A stretch of DNA of 64,000 bases, from positions 124,001 to 188,000 of the forward strand of contig NZ_FQYO01000002.1 in assembly GCF_900141735.1 (NCBI RefSeq). Direction: 5' to 3'. The stretch is from Wenxinia saemankumensis (lineage in GTDB: Bacteria; Pseudomonadota; Alphaproteobacteria; Rhodobacterales; Rhodobacteraceae). Of this stretch, positions 29,601-37,946 are shown in pieces. The translations under genes were made by a program, and so were the position numbers. Numbering within the stretch: position 1 is the first letter of the stretch; every line of letters begins with the position of its first letter. Below the pieces are notes generated by a model. The model worked only from the letters and a program-made list of their open reading frames with translations. It did not search any database and was not told the DNA's origin.

Positions 29601-29680
29601 CCCGCCCCCTTATCTTGCCGCAAGTACTCCCGGGGGACCGGGGGCGGCGCCCCCGGCGCTCCGCCGCCGCGCGGCGCCCC
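29601..29680 (-). repeat. Interspersed hairpin element, copy C
   Basis: Read on the minus strand this gives a GC hairpin (GGGGGCGCCGCCCCCGG region) followed by GGGAGTACTTGCGGCAAGATAAG (29609-29631). It lies upstream of the P1 peptidase and in the divergent gap before yghU. TACTT replaces TATTT here, so the tail is slightly diverged. This copy is in a promoter region rather than after a gene. Confidence 0.65.
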
Positions 29681-29774
29681 TGCGGACTGTGCCCCTCCGC
29701 ACAGGGTCCTGTCACCCCTTGCGCTGCCCCCGGCCCGCCATACCTCGCCCCCCAACCACGACGAGGAGACGGAT

Positions 29775-30605
29775 ATGGCCGACGAGTACACCCCGCCGAA
29801 GGTCTGGACCTGGAACAAGGGCGGTGGCGGCCAGTTCGCCTCGATCAACCGCCCCGTCGCCGGTCAGACCCATGACAAGGACCTGCCCGAGGGCGAGCAT
29901 CCCTTCCAGCTCTATTCTCTGGCCACGCCGAACGGGCAGAAGGCGGGCATCCTGCTCGAGGAGCTGCTCGAGGCCGGATACGAGGCCGAGTACGACGCCT
30001 GGCTGATCAATATCGGCGAGGGGGACCAGTTCGGCTCCGGTTTCGTCGGGATCAACCCGAACTCCAAGATCCCCGCCCTCGTCGACCGCACCGGCGCCGC
30101 GCCGCTGCACGTGTTCGAGAGCGGGTCGATCCTCGTCCACCTGGCCGAGAAGTTCGGCGCGTTCCTCGCACCCGAGGGGCCGGCACGGACCGAGACCTTC
30201 AACTGGCTGATGTGGCAGATGGGCTCCGCGCCGTTTCTCGGCGGCGGTTTCGGCCACTTCTACAAATACGCCCCGGTGAAGCTCGAATATCCGATCGACC
30301 GCTACACGATGGAGGCCAAGCGCCAGCTCGACGTGCTGGACCGGCGACTGGCCGAGAGCCGCTTCGTCGCGGGCGAGGACTACACCATCGCCGACATGGC
30401 GATCTGGCCCTGGTATGGCGGAGTGGCGAAGGGCGACGTCTACGACGCGGTCGAGTTCCTCAGCGCGAACGACTACACCAACGTGCTGCGCTGGGCCGAC
30501 GAGATCGGCGCGCGCCCGGCGGTGAAGCGGGGCCGCAAGGTCAACAGCCAGGACATGAAGGAACGCCATTCCGCCGCCGATTTCGACGGAATCGATCTGG
30601 GCTGA
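29775..30605 (+). CDS. yghU: YghU glutathione S-transferase
   Basis: YghU is a Nu-class glutathione transferase with disulfide reductase activity. The 276-residue product has the subfamily N-terminus PPKVWTWNKGGGGQFASINRPVAG, then EHPFQLYSLATPNGQK and IPALVDRTG from the thioredoxin-like domain, and a C-terminal helical domain with FNWLMWQMGSAPFLGGGFGHF. The ATG at 29775 follows GAGGAGAC. It appears to stand alone, since the P1 gene is divergent and the next gene has its own promoter-like region. Length agrees with family members. Confidence 0.95.
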   Translation: MADEYTPPKVWTWNKGGGGQFASINRPVAGQTHDKDLPEGEHPFQLYSLATPNGQKAGILLEELLEAGYEAEYDAWLINIGEGDQFGSGFVGINPNSKIPALVDRTGAAPLHVFESGSILVHLAEKFGAFLAPEGPARTETFNWLMWQMGSAPFLGGGFGHFYKYAPVKLEYPIDRYTMEAKRQLDVLDRRLAESRFVAGEDYTIADMAIWPWYGGVAKGDVYDAVEFLSANDYTNVLRWADEIGARPAVKRGRKVNSQDMKERHSAADFDGIDLG

Positions 30606-30697
30606 CCCGCAGGGAGGGGGACGGTCGCCGCCGGTCCCGTCCCTATCCCGCCCGCCCGTCCGGCCCGCGCCGGGCGGGCGCGTCGTGTTTCCCCCTG

Positions 30698-30812
30698 TTG
30701 CAATCCCGGCGCCGCGCCGCCGGATTCTTCGCCCCCCGATTTGCAACCGGGGGAGCCCCCGCTAGGTTAGGCACCAAAGCGCTCCCGGGGGGGAGCGGCC
30801 ACAAGTTTGCAA
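30698..30812 (+). promoter_or_regulatory. TTGCAA cluster and promoter before L,D-transpeptidase
   Basis: Three TTGCAA palindromes occur in 115 bases (30698-30703, 30741-30746, 30807-30812), unusual in such GC-rich DNA. The second could serve as a -35 (TTGCAA) with TAGGTT at 30763-30768 as -10, spacing 16. The third includes the ribosome site AAGG before ATG 30823. GATTTGCAACCGGGGG at 30739 also resembles the inverse of the first site, forming an imperfect inverted repeat. A regulator cannot be named. Confidence 0.35.
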
Positions 30813-30822
30813 GGCTGCCGCC

Positions 30823-31743
30823 ATGATATCCCTGATCGACGCGGCCCGGTCCCGGGCCCGACTCATCGCCGCTTTCGCTGCCACCGCGATCCTCGCGGCC
30901 TGCGCCTCCTCGGCGCCGGTCTCGAACGCCCCGCAGGTGGAGCAGATGGTCGACGGCATCCCCTTCAGCCAGATCGTCGACGGCTACGGCGTGCTGCAGG
31001 ACCACGAATTCCGCCTGCCGCCGGTGCCGCCCGAATATCTCGAAGGGGTGAACCGCCGCGCGGTCGTGACCTATCGCGGCGACGAGGCGCCCGGCACGAT
31101 CGAGATCGATCCGCACGCCAAGTTCCTCTACTGGGTGATGGATGGCGGGCAGGCGATCCGCTACCCGATCGCCGTCGGCCGGCAGGGCCGCGGCATGTCC
31201 GGCACCACCGTGATCCGCCGCAAGGTCGAATGGCCGTCCTGGACCCCGACCGCGAACATGCTGCGCCGCGAGCCCGACGTCTACGGCCCCTTCGCCGGGG
31301 GCGTTCCCGGCGGCCTTGCCTCGCCGCTCGGCGCGCGCGCGCTCTACCTCTACCGCGGCGGGCGCGACACCTATTACCGGATCCACGGCACCAACGACAT
31401 GAGCTCGATCGGCAATTCGGGGTCGGCCGGCTGCATCCGGATGTTCAATCACGACGTGATCGACCTGTTCGACCGCGTTCCGCTCGACACCCGCGTCGTC
31501 GTCCGCACCTATGCCGACAGCGTCCGGATCGAGGGCGAGGCGCTGGCCAATCGCGGCGTCGAGCTGCCGCCGGTCTATTCCGATCCCGATCGCGTCTACG
31601 CGGCGGTGGCCGAGCAGCGCGAGCGCCACGGCAACGACATCTTCGACGGCGTCGTGAACGGCGAGCCGATCGAGGCCGAGACCGGCGAGACCGCGTCCGG
31701 CCAGACGGCCCCGATGGTGCAGAGCCCCTTCGCGGCCCCCTAG
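30823..31743 (+). CDS. L,D-transpeptidase lipoprotein
   Basis: YkuD-type L,D-transpeptidases make 3-3 crosslinks in peptidoglycan or attach lipoproteins to it. The 306-residue product has a lipoprotein signal peptide ending AILAAC (Cys near residue 27), then a YkuD domain (GTIEIDPHAKFLYWVM) with the catalytic motif HGTNDMSSIGNSGSAGCIRM, in which the His and Cys are both present. The C-terminal 60 residues are acidic and repetitive. A hairpin terminator follows. The envelope role is well supported; which crosslinks it makes is not known. Confidence 0.92.
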   Translation: MISLIDAARSRARLIAAFAATAILAACASSAPVSNAPQVEQMVDGIPFSQIVDGYGVLQDHEFRLPPVPPEYLEGVNRRAVVTYRGDEAPGTIEIDPHAKFLYWVMDGGQAIRYPIAVGRQGRGMSGTTVIRRKVEWPSWTPTANMLRREPDVYGPFAGGVPGGLASPLGARALYLYRGGRDTYYRIHGTNDMSSIGNSGSAGCIRMFNHDVIDLFDRVPLDTRVVVRTYADSVRIEGEALANRGVELPPVYSDPDRVYAAVAEQRERHGNDIFDGVVNGEPIEAETGETASGQTAPMVQSPFAAP

Positions 31744-31760
31744 ACCCGCGGAACCGACCA

Positions 31761-31797
31761 GACGCGCCCGTCCCCGAAGGAAGGGGGCGGGCGTCCG
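31761..31797. terminator. Terminator hairpin after L,D-transpeptidase
   Basis: GACGCGCCCGTCCCC and GGGGGCGGGCGTC form a GC-rich stem around GAAGGAA at 31761-31795. It lies between the convergent L,D-transpeptidase and cupin genes and may stop transcription in both directions. No long U-run is present, so strength is uncertain. Confidence 0.5.
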
Positions 31798-31821
31798 TCG
31801 TTCAGGGACGGCCCGGAACGG

Positions 31822-32160
31822 TCAGAGCCGGATCACGTAATCCTTCACCGTCGTCTCGACGACCTCCCAGGTGCCGCGGAAACCGGGGCGGATCACAACG
31901 CTGTCGCCGGGGCGCAGCTCGCGTCGGGCGCCGCCCTCCTCGGTCAGGACGGACAGCCCCTCCAGGATGTGGCAGTATTCCCACTCGTCGTAGACGACGC
32001 GCCAGGCCCCCGGCGTTGCCCGCCAGCGCCCGGCATGCAGCCCCTCCGCCTCCTCGCTGTCCCAGGTGGTGCAGACCGGATCGCCCGAGATCACGCGGGC
32101 CGGGTCGGGCCGCCCCTCCTCGCCCGGGCCGGTGCCGTCGATATGCGCCAGCGATGTCAT
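31822..32160 (-). CDS. Cupin domain protein (DUF861/EutQ type)
   Basis: The 112-residue product is a single cupin barrel of the DUF861/EutQ-like group. Markers are CTTWDSEEAEGLHAGRWRATPG in the middle, EWEYCHILEGLSVLTEEGG and LRPGDSVVIRPGFRGTWEVVET near the end. Only one likely metal-binding His remains in the usual motif 1 position, so metal binding is uncertain. It is divergent from the coiled-coil operon and may share its control region. Its ligand is unknown. Confidence 0.82.
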   Translation of the reverse strand: MTSLAHIDGTGPGEEGRPDPARVISGDPVCTTWDSEEAEGLHAGRWRATPGAWRVVYDEWEYCHILEGLSVLTEEGGARRELRPGDSVVIRPGFRGTWEVVETTVKDYVIRL

Positions 32161-32209
32161 CGCGATCCCTCCCGCAGTCGAAAACGGGCCCGATGCCCGC
32201 TTTTAGCGT

Positions 32210-32239
32210 TTGTCCTGCCGCGCGAGGACAGCCTATCCT
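32210..32239 (+). promoter_or_regulatory. Candidate promoter with dyad in its spacer
   Basis: TTGTCC at 32210 and TATCCT at 32234 form a -35/-10 pair with 18-base spacing, each matching four of six consensus bases. Between and over them lies a perfect dyad, TGTCCT-N8-AGGACA (32211-32230). This arrangement is typical of a repressor or MerR-type operator. It is positioned to drive the AAA-ATPase operon starting at 32279 and is shared with the divergent cupin gene. No regulator gene is visible next to it. Confidence 0.4.
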
Positions 32240-32278
32240 GCCGCGCATAGTCAAAGGCATTTGCAAGGCGGGCACGAC

Positions 32279-33364
32279 ATGGCCGATCTCGACACCCAGG
32301 TAGCGGAAAGCCAGGCACAGGTAGCCGAGGCGCAGTCGCGGATCGCCGAGCTGACCAGCCGGATCGAGATCGCCCGGCAGAAGATGGCCTCGGGGCAGGA
32401 CGCCTCCATCGACATCGAGAATGCCTCGCTCGAAGAGGTCCATGCCCATACCGACCTGATGAACGCCAACATCGCCGAGCTCATCATGGGCCTCGACGAC
32501 GTGACCGCGGCCTTCAGCCGCGATTTCGACGAGATGCGCAGCAAGACGGGGTGGGAGAGCTTCGTCGGGATCTTCTCCTCGGCAAGGTCCGATTCGATGC
32601 GCGAGGAGAGGATCCGCGCCGCCTCGATCGACGACAAGCTGCAGGACCTGATCGCGAAGTCCGACGTGATCGTCCGCCTGCTCGAGGGCCAGCTCGCCAT
32701 GCTGGAGGAGCAGAAGGACAAGGTGGAGACGAACCTTTCGTCCACCCTGTCCGAGCGCGAGGCCGTCGTGGCCGAGCTGGAGGGCGTGCGGGCCGAGATC
32801 ACGGCGATGGATCCGCGCATCATCGAGCTCGAGAACCGGATCGGCGTCGAGCAGGACGCCGCCGCCCGGACCAGGCTGGAAAGCGAGCTGGCCGGGATCA
32901 ACGCCCGCCACAACGAGCTTGTCCGGCAGGAGCAGGTGAAGCTGGCGAAGTCGCAGACGCTGGAACGCTACATCGAGAAGGGCAAGACCTGGATCGACAG
33001 CCTGCAGAACCAGGCGGCGACGCAGATGGTGCTGATCAACAAGCTGCAGACCGACACCAAGCAGCGGGTCGTGCTCTACGACGCGCTGTCCAAATCGCTC
33101 AAGACCGCGCAGCAGCAGGACGTGGCGCACCGGATCAACGAGATCGGGGTCAAGACCGACCAGGAGGCGCAGACGGCCATGGCCGCGATCGGCTCGGCCA
33201 CCAACACCCGCATGGCCGAGATGCTCGAGGCGCACGAGGATCACATGGTCTTCGCCCGCGACGTCCTCGAGGCGAAGGCGCGGGCCGACGAGCGGTTCGC
33301 CCGCCGCTTCGCGGCCATCGTCGAGAAGCACGACAGGAACCTCTACGGGGCCGGCGAGCGCTAG
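32279..33364 (+). CDS. Long coiled-coil protein heading the AAA operon
   Basis: The 361-residue product is almost wholly alpha-helical coiled coil, without signal peptide or membrane segment. It starts MADLDTQVAESQAQVAEAQS, continues with two long helical segments (about residues 5-100 and 130-250) and ends in a charged helix. The middle run IVRLLEGQLAMLEEQKDKVE and the following alternating heptads recall the helical part of TelA-type toxic-anion resistance proteins, although I cannot confirm homology. The ATG at 32279 is chosen over a longer start because upstream residues are unlike the rest. It is 196 bases before the next gene of the operon. Function unknown; a membrane-scaffold role is inference. 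Confidence 0.8.
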   Translation: MADLDTQVAESQAQVAEAQSRIAELTSRIEIARQKMASGQDASIDIENASLEEVHAHTDLMNANIAELIMGLDDVTAAFSRDFDEMRSKTGWESFVGIFSSARSDSMREERIRAASIDDKLQDLIAKSDVIVRLLEGQLAMLEEQKDKVETNLSSTLSEREAVVAELEGVRAEITAMDPRIIELENRIGVEQDAAARTRLESELAGINARHNELVRQEQVKLAKSQTLERYIEKGKTWIDSLQNQAATQMVLINKLQTDTKQRVVLYDALSKSLKTAQQQDVAHRINEIGVKTDQEAQTAMAAIGSATNTRMAEMLEAHEDHMVFARDVLEAKARADERFARRFAAIVEKHDRNLYGAGER

Positions 33365-33452
33365 GTGGCACGGATCCCGTCGGACCTGGGCGGCCGCGGG
33401 GCGGTGACGGCCGCACGTCGCCCGGCCGCCCCGGGGGCCGGACCTGCGCGGC

Positions 33453-33490
33453 CGGCCCGCGAGGTGTCGGCCCGCGAGGTGTCGGCCCGC
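33453..33490. repeat. Short direct repeat before the second operon gene
   Basis: The 15-mer CGGCCCGCGAGGTGT occurs twice in tandem (33453-33467 and 33468-33482) and a third copy is cut off at 33490. It lies in the 196-base gap between the coiled-coil gene and the following one. Otherwise the gap is GC-rich and shows no gene. The small frame starting at 33365 has no ribosome site and looks spurious. Confidence 0.6.
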
Positions 33491-33560
33491 CCTGCCGGTG
33501 CGGCGCCGGCCTCGTGGCCCGCGCGTCCGCTCGGGTCCCGCCGCGCGCGGGAGGATGGCG

Positions 33561-34688
33561 ATGGCTGACCCCGCCCTCGACCATTACGAGCTGGCCGACC
33601 TGGCGGCGACGCGCCGCTACTTCCGCAAGTTCGGCGCGATCACCGGGCATCTCGGCCGGGTGGCGGGACTGATGGAGGCGGAGGGGCGCTTCACCCGCGA
33701 CGAGATCGACGGCATCGCGCGCTACCTCGTCGCGCTGACCAACACGTTCCGGGCGCTCGGCCACAAGTACCACCTCTCCGGCCGGTTTCCGCGCGCCAGC
33801 AAGGTGACGCTCGACCGGGTGGAGAGCGGTTTTCCGGTGCTGGCCGAGCTGCTGCTGATGGCCAACGACATGGCCCAAGCCGAGCTTCACCTGCGGCAGA
33901 GTCCGGGGGTGGAGGAGCTGAAGGACCAGATGGTCCGGCAGATCGTCGGCGAGCGGCAGATCCCGACCCGGCTGCAATTCACCCTCTCCCAGCGCCTCTA
34001 CCACGAGGAGCTGGCGAAGGGCGCGCTCTTCCTCGCTCGCAACGATCCCGAGCCGGCCTGGCTGGGGGCCGACAGCGTGGACGGGCGCGAGCGACGGCGT
34101 TTCCTGCTGCGCTGGGCGGTCTATGACGGGCAGGTGAACCTGCCGGCGATCTACCTGATGGAGGTGGAGGATACCGGCTGGCACAGCCTGCCCCGCGACC
34201 AGTCGCGCTGGCCCGCCGTCCAGGCGCATCTGATGGCGCAATCGCTCGACGGGCTAAAGCTGCTGACCATCGCGCGCGGCTTCGACGAGGATTTCGCGGA
34301 CCTGCACCCGACCCGGCTGCGCCGCATCCATGTCGGGCCGATGTATTCGCGCAGCTTCACCGCGCAGACGGGGCCGATCCATGACGTGCTCGACCAGGCC
34401 CGCGCGCCGGAGGGCGACGACTGGGCCCTGGCCTGGACGGAAGAGGACCTGCGCGCGGCAGGTGCCGAGCGCGTCCGCTCGGGCTGGTTCGGCAGCGTGG
34501 AGCGGCAGGTCTACACGCTGGACCCGTTCTCGGCCCGGGGGGCCGAGACGGGGGCGAGCGCGACCACCCGATCGGTCGTGATGCCGCAGCGGATCTACCA
34601 GGCGCTCGCCGCGCTCGACCCGCCGGGCTTCCGGGACGTGGCGAAGTTCGCCGTCGCGCCCTCGGGCGCCGTGGCGCGGTACAGGTGA
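33561..34688 (+). CDS. Unknown soluble protein of the AAA operon
   Basis: I do not recognise this 375-residue protein. It has no signal peptide or membrane segment. The N-terminal half is helical (ATRRYFRKFGAITGHLGRVAGLMEAEGRF, then IARYLVALTNTFRALGHKY) and the C-terminal half is mixed alpha/beta (RFLLRWAVYDGQVNLPAIYLMEVEDTG, then RRIHVGPMYSRSF). No cofactor or catalytic motif is clear. The ATG at 33561 is preferred over 33555 because it has 6-7 bases to the GGGAGG ribosome site. It is followed after 19 bases by the AAA+ gene and has no known match that I can name. Confidence 0.78.
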   Translation: MADPALDHYELADLAATRRYFRKFGAITGHLGRVAGLMEAEGRFTRDEIDGIARYLVALTNTFRALGHKYHLSGRFPRASKVTLDRVESGFPVLAELLLMANDMAQAELHLRQSPGVEELKDQMVRQIVGERQIPTRLQFTLSQRLYHEELAKGALFLARNDPEPAWLGADSVDGRERRRFLLRWAVYDGQVNLPAIYLMEVEDTGWHSLPRDQSRWPAVQAHLMAQSLDGLKLLTIARGFDEDFADLHPTRLRRIHVGPMYSRSFTAQTGPIHDVLDQARAPEGDDWALAWTEEDLRAAGAERVRSGWFGSVERQVYTLDPFSARGAETGASATTRSVVMPQRIYQALAALDPPGFRDVAKFAVAPSGAVARYR

Positions 34689-34707
34689 CGGCAGCGAGGG
34701 GGGCGCG

Positions 34708-36660
34708 ATGAGCCTGACATCCGACACGATGGAATTGCGGGAGGAGGAGATCCGCGCGCAGTATCCCGCCGCCCTGGCCCTGCTGGAGGGGTTCGACCAC
34801 GCGCCCCGGATCGCCGCCGCCGGTCCGGCCGCCGCGCCGCAGGAGCGCTCGCCCGGCATCGGCACGCGGCGGGCCTTCCGCTCGACCACGCCGGGCCTCG
34901 TCACCCGGCGGATCGCGCGGGCCGGCGGCGTGCACCTGCTCGACCGGATCGAGGGTGTGGGGGAGGAGGGTCTCGTCACGCCCGCCCTCGCCACCGTGCA
35001 GACGGCGCTGCGCCGCGCGATCGCCATCGCCCTGGCGCTGGGCGAGACGCTGTCCGAGCGCACCGGCCTATCCGATCTGAAGCGCGCGAACCTGGAAGGG
35101 CGGCTTCCGGCGGACCGCAGGACCGAATTCGCGGAGCTGCTGACGGCCGAGGCTTTGGCCGTCCTGCACAGCTTCGCCAATGCGAGCGCCTTCCTGCTGG
35201 CCGCCGTCGCCGGCGGCGGCGAGGTGGAGATCGGCGAGGTCGAGGAGGTGTTGACGGACAATCCCCAGCTCGCCCTGCACGGCGCGCTGTGGGAACTGGA
35301 TCAGGATCTCGAACGGTTCGGCAGCGACGAGGGCAGGACCACAGCCACCGTTCGCGCCTTCGCCGAGGCGCTGATGGCGAAGGTGGCGGCCCGCGCCGCG
35401 AACGCCCCCCGCCTCGCCCCGTTCACCGGCGCCTCCTGGCGGGTGGAGGCGGACGGGCTGACGATCCGCGGCTTCGCGCCGGCGGTGGCGGCCAAGGGCC
35501 AGCCGCTGACGATGACCTTCAAGAAGCCGCACGAGGTCGTCGGCAACCACATCGCGAAATACCAGGCTCTGCGGCTCGCCAAGATGCTGATGGCCTACGA
35601 TTTCGAGCGGCGCCTCAACCCCTTCGCCGAGCTGGGCGGCTTCATCTTCACCTTCATGGGCGACGGGGCGCCGGGCACCGGCAAGACGACGCTGATCCAG
35701 ATGATGGCCGGCCTGATCGCGGGCTATTGCGAGACGGCCGGTTACCCGTTCCGCTACGCGAACCTCTCGACCGACAACATCGACAGCTACCAGGGCAAGT
35801 CGGCGCAGAATGCCCGCGCCTTCATCGACCGGATCGTCGATCCGGGCGTGATCGGCTTCGGCACGATCGACGACATCGACATGCTGGCGGGCAAGCGCGG
35901 CGACCGCCAGTCGAGCGCCGGCCAGCTGGAGATCACGAGCATCCTGATGGAGGCCTTCGCCGGGGCCAACACCGTGGTGCGGGGGAACTGCACCTTCGGC
36001 ATGTTCTCGAACTACCCCGAGAACGTGGACGACGCGCTGCGCCAGCGGGCCGGGGGGCGGTTCCTGGTGGACGGGCCGCAGACGCGGGCCGACTACATCG
36101 ACATCTTCGCCCTGCTGCTGGGCCGGAACCACGACATCCCGCTGGGCGAGCACGACCTCTATGCCGCGCAGGCCATCCAGCGGGCCGTGGCCGAGAGCTA
36201 TGCCAGCCACGACCGGCCGAAGGAGGCGGGGCTGGCCCGGGTCTACGAGGACGTGACGGGGCGGCTCGGCCCGCTCGACACGCTGGCGAGGATCGGCACC
36301 TATCTCAAGGGCATACAGGAGGCCGATCCCCGCTTCACCGGGCGGGCGATCAAGAACATCACCGACGCGATCAAGGTCCGCGCGATGGATTTCGAACTGC
36401 CCGACGAATGGATGGACCGGCCGGACCTGTTCCTGCGCCGGGACTACGACACCAAGAAGGCGATGATCGAGGAACTGCGCCGTCCGATCACCACCGAGAT
36501 GGTCCTGCAGGAGATCAACCGCTACGCGGACAGCGAATTCCGATATGCCGACAAGTCCGACGAGGAAGCGGTGTCGAAGATGGTGCGGGAGATGGGCCTG
36601 ACCGAGGAGGCGCGTCGCCGCTACCTGGAGGGGAAGGGGGCCGGCAATGGCGGAGCCTGA
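34708..36660 (+). CDS. Large atypical AAA+ ATPase
   Basis: The 650-residue product has an N-terminal half without recognised domains and an AAA+ domain from about residue 285. Walker A is GDGAPGTGKTT (residues 318-328, Lys326); the Walker B-like strand is VIGFGTIDDIDML (Asp388/Asp389), unusual because two Asp replace the typical D-E pair. Sensor 1 is Asn435 in FSNYPENVDD, and Arg445/Arg447 fit an arginine finger. The C-terminal region is helical, with RAIKNITDAIKVR. It has no membrane segment. The next gene starts inside its end (14-base overlap). ATP binding is well supported; the substrate and role are unknown. Confidence 0.85.
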   Translation: MSLTSDTMELREEEIRAQYPAALALLEGFDHAPRIAAAGPAAAPQERSPGIGTRRAFRSTTPGLVTRRIARAGGVHLLDRIEGVGEEGLVTPALATVQTALRRAIAIALALGETLSERTGLSDLKRANLEGRLPADRRTEFAELLTAEALAVLHSFANASAFLLAAVAGGGEVEIGEVEEVLTDNPQLALHGALWELDQDLERFGSDEGRTTATVRAFAEALMAKVAARAANAPRLAPFTGASWRVEADGLTIRGFAPAVAAKGQPLTMTFKKPHEVVGNHIAKYQALRLAKMLMAYDFERRLNPFAELGGFIFTFMGDGAPGTGKTTLIQMMAGLIAGYCETAGYPFRYANLSTDNIDSYQGKSAQNARAFIDRIVDPGVIGFGTIDDIDMLAGKRGDRQSSAGQLEITSILMEAFAGANTVVRGNCTFGMFSNYPENVDDALRQRAGGRFLVDGPQTRADYIDIFALLLGRNHDIPLGEHDLYAAQAIQRAVAESYASHDRPKEAGLARVYEDVTGRLGPLDTLARIGTYLKGIQEADPRFTGRAIKNITDAIKVRAMDFELPDEWMDRPDLFLRRDYDTKKAMIEELRRPITTEMVLQEINRYADSEFRYADKSDEEAVSKMVREMGLTEEARRRYLEGKGAGNGGA

Positions 36661-37312
36661 GACCGCACCGGCCGGCGGAGTGAATCCGCCGGTCCTCACC
36701 GTCATCTGCGGCCTGCCGGGCACCGGCAAGTCCACGCTCGCGCGCGCCCTCGCCGCGCGGAGCGGCGCGGCCTGGCTGCGGGTCGACACGGTCGAGGCCG
36801 CGCTGGGCGGCGTCGACGGACCCGAGGGCTATCACGTCATCGCCGCGCAGGCGCGGGACTTCCTGGCGACGGGTCTGCCGGTGGTGATCGACGCGGTCCA
36901 CGGCGCCGGCTTCGGACTGGACTGGCCGGGCCTGGCCGCGGGATCCGGCGCGGGCATCGACACGGTCGAACTGATCTGCAGCGACCGCGCCGAACACCGG
37001 GCGCGGATCGAGGCCCGCCATGCCGCCGATCCCGGGACGCCGGACTGGCCCGCCGTGGCGGGGCGGGAGTATCGCGCGCCGTCCCCGCCCGCGCGCCGCA
37101 TCGACACGGCCGGCCGGGTTCCGGCCGACGTGCTGGCGCGCGTCCTTGCCGGGGCGGAGGGGCGGTCCGCTCCGGGGACGGCCGGGCCGGACGGTGCCCC
37201 GGGCGGTGCCCCGGGTGGGCAGGGTGCGGCGGCGGGGCCGGGGGCCGCAGCCGGGTCGGCGATCGGGGACGGGTCCGCCAGCACCGGCCCGGCCGGGCGG
37301 GTGGCGCGATGA
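36647..37312 (+). CDS. P-loop kinase-like protein with low-complexity tail
   Basis: The 221-residue product has Walker A GLPGTGKST (near residues 22-30, Lys28), typical of AAA_33-type kinases of the Zeta/shikimate-like superfamily. An Asp in VVIDAVHG near residue 82 and RIEARHAADPGTPDW, a likely lid region, follow. Residues from about 170 on are low-complexity Gly/Ala/Pro (APGGAPGG-like) without structure. The start overlaps the AAA+ gene by 14 bases and its end overlaps the next by 4. Substrate unknown. It could be a small-molecule or protein kinase. Confidence 0.75.
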   Translation: MAEPETAPAGGVNPPVLTVICGLPGTGKSTLARALAARSGAAWLRVDTVEAALGGVDGPEGYHVIAAQARDFLATGLPVVIDAVHGAGFGLDWPGLAAGSGAGIDTVELICSDRAEHRARIEARHAADPGTPDWPAVAGREYRAPSPPARRIDTAGRVPADVLARVLAGAEGRSAPGTAGPDGAPGGAPGGQGAAAGPGAAAGSAIGDGSASTGPAGRVAR

Positions 37313-37653
37313 TCGACGCCTTCGCCTCCGGACTGATCTGGCCCGCCGCGACGCTCGGCCTGCTGGGCTGGGTCGTGCCGCGCCTGCTCAGCCTCGTCTT
37401 CCCCGAAGGGGTGCGCCCGCTTCTTGCGCTGGCCGCGCTGTCGATCCTCATCATGCTGGGCCTCGGCATGGCGACCTTCGCCGGGATCTATCTCTGGCGG
37501 GGCGTGCCGCTGGGCGCATTGGCCGAGGGCGGGATCGGCCCGGCGCTCGGGCATTTCCTGCGGCTCGGCGCGGTGTCGGCGATGTTCTGGGGTCCGGTCC
37601 TGCTCCTTTCGGTGGCGGGCCTGCCGCGCGGCTGGGTGAACGAGACATGGTGA
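37309..37653 (+). CDS. Small membrane protein of the AAA operon (1)
   Basis: The 114-residue product is mostly membrane: about three segments near residues 10-30, 38-62 and 86-106, with few charges (RLLS, PEGVRP). It has no known domain. Its start overlaps the kinase-like gene (ATGA) and its end overlaps the next by 7 bases, so the cluster is tightly coupled. It is credible because of these overlaps and normal codon use. Function unknown. Confidence 0.72.
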   Translation: MIDAFASGLIWPAATLGLLGWVVPRLLSLVFPEGVRPLLALAALSILIMLGLGMATFAGIYLWRGVPLGALAEGGIGPALGHFLRLGAVSAMFWGPVLLLSVAGLPRGWVNETW

Positions 37654-37946
37654 ACCTGTTCCTGACGCTGATCTTCGGCCCCGGGCTGGTGCTGGGCCTC
37701 TGGCTGGGCCTGCGCGCCCCGCAGGGCGCCGCCCGCCGCGCCGCGCTGACGGCCTGGGCGCTGACCGCGCTCTGGGGAGTGGGGGTCTGGACCTTCCTCT
37801 TCGTGCAGGTCCCGCAGGAGGGGGTCGGCCCCTACCTCTCCGAACTGATCGAGGCCGTGCCGCGCCTCGTCGCGGTGGCCGCGGTCAATGCGCTGATGCC
37901 CTTCGCCGCCGGATATCTCTGGGCCCGCCGGGGGCGCCGGACATGA
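37647..37946 (+). CDS. Small membrane protein of the AAA operon (2)
   Basis: The 99-residue product has about three membrane segments: residues 2-22 (LFLTLIFGPGLVLGLWLGL), 33-53 (ALTAWALTALWGVGVWTFL) and 66-90. A basic loop (RAPQGAARRAALT) separates the first two and the C-terminus is basic (ARRGRRT). It starts with an ATG that overlaps the previous gene by 7 bases, and its stop overlaps the next gene's ATG. The larger frame covering it is a shadow of the kinase-like gene. Function unknown. Confidence 0.72.
   Translation: MVNLFLTLIFGPGLVLGLWLGLRAPQGAARRAALTAWALTALWGVGVWTFLFVQVPQEGVGPYLSELIEAVPRLVAVAAVNALMPFAAGYLWARRGRRT

Noticed and set aside
33365-33568. 67-residue frame between the first two AAA-operon genes
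   Set aside because: No ribosome site, Arg/Pro/Ala-rich, and it carries the 15-bp direct repeat.
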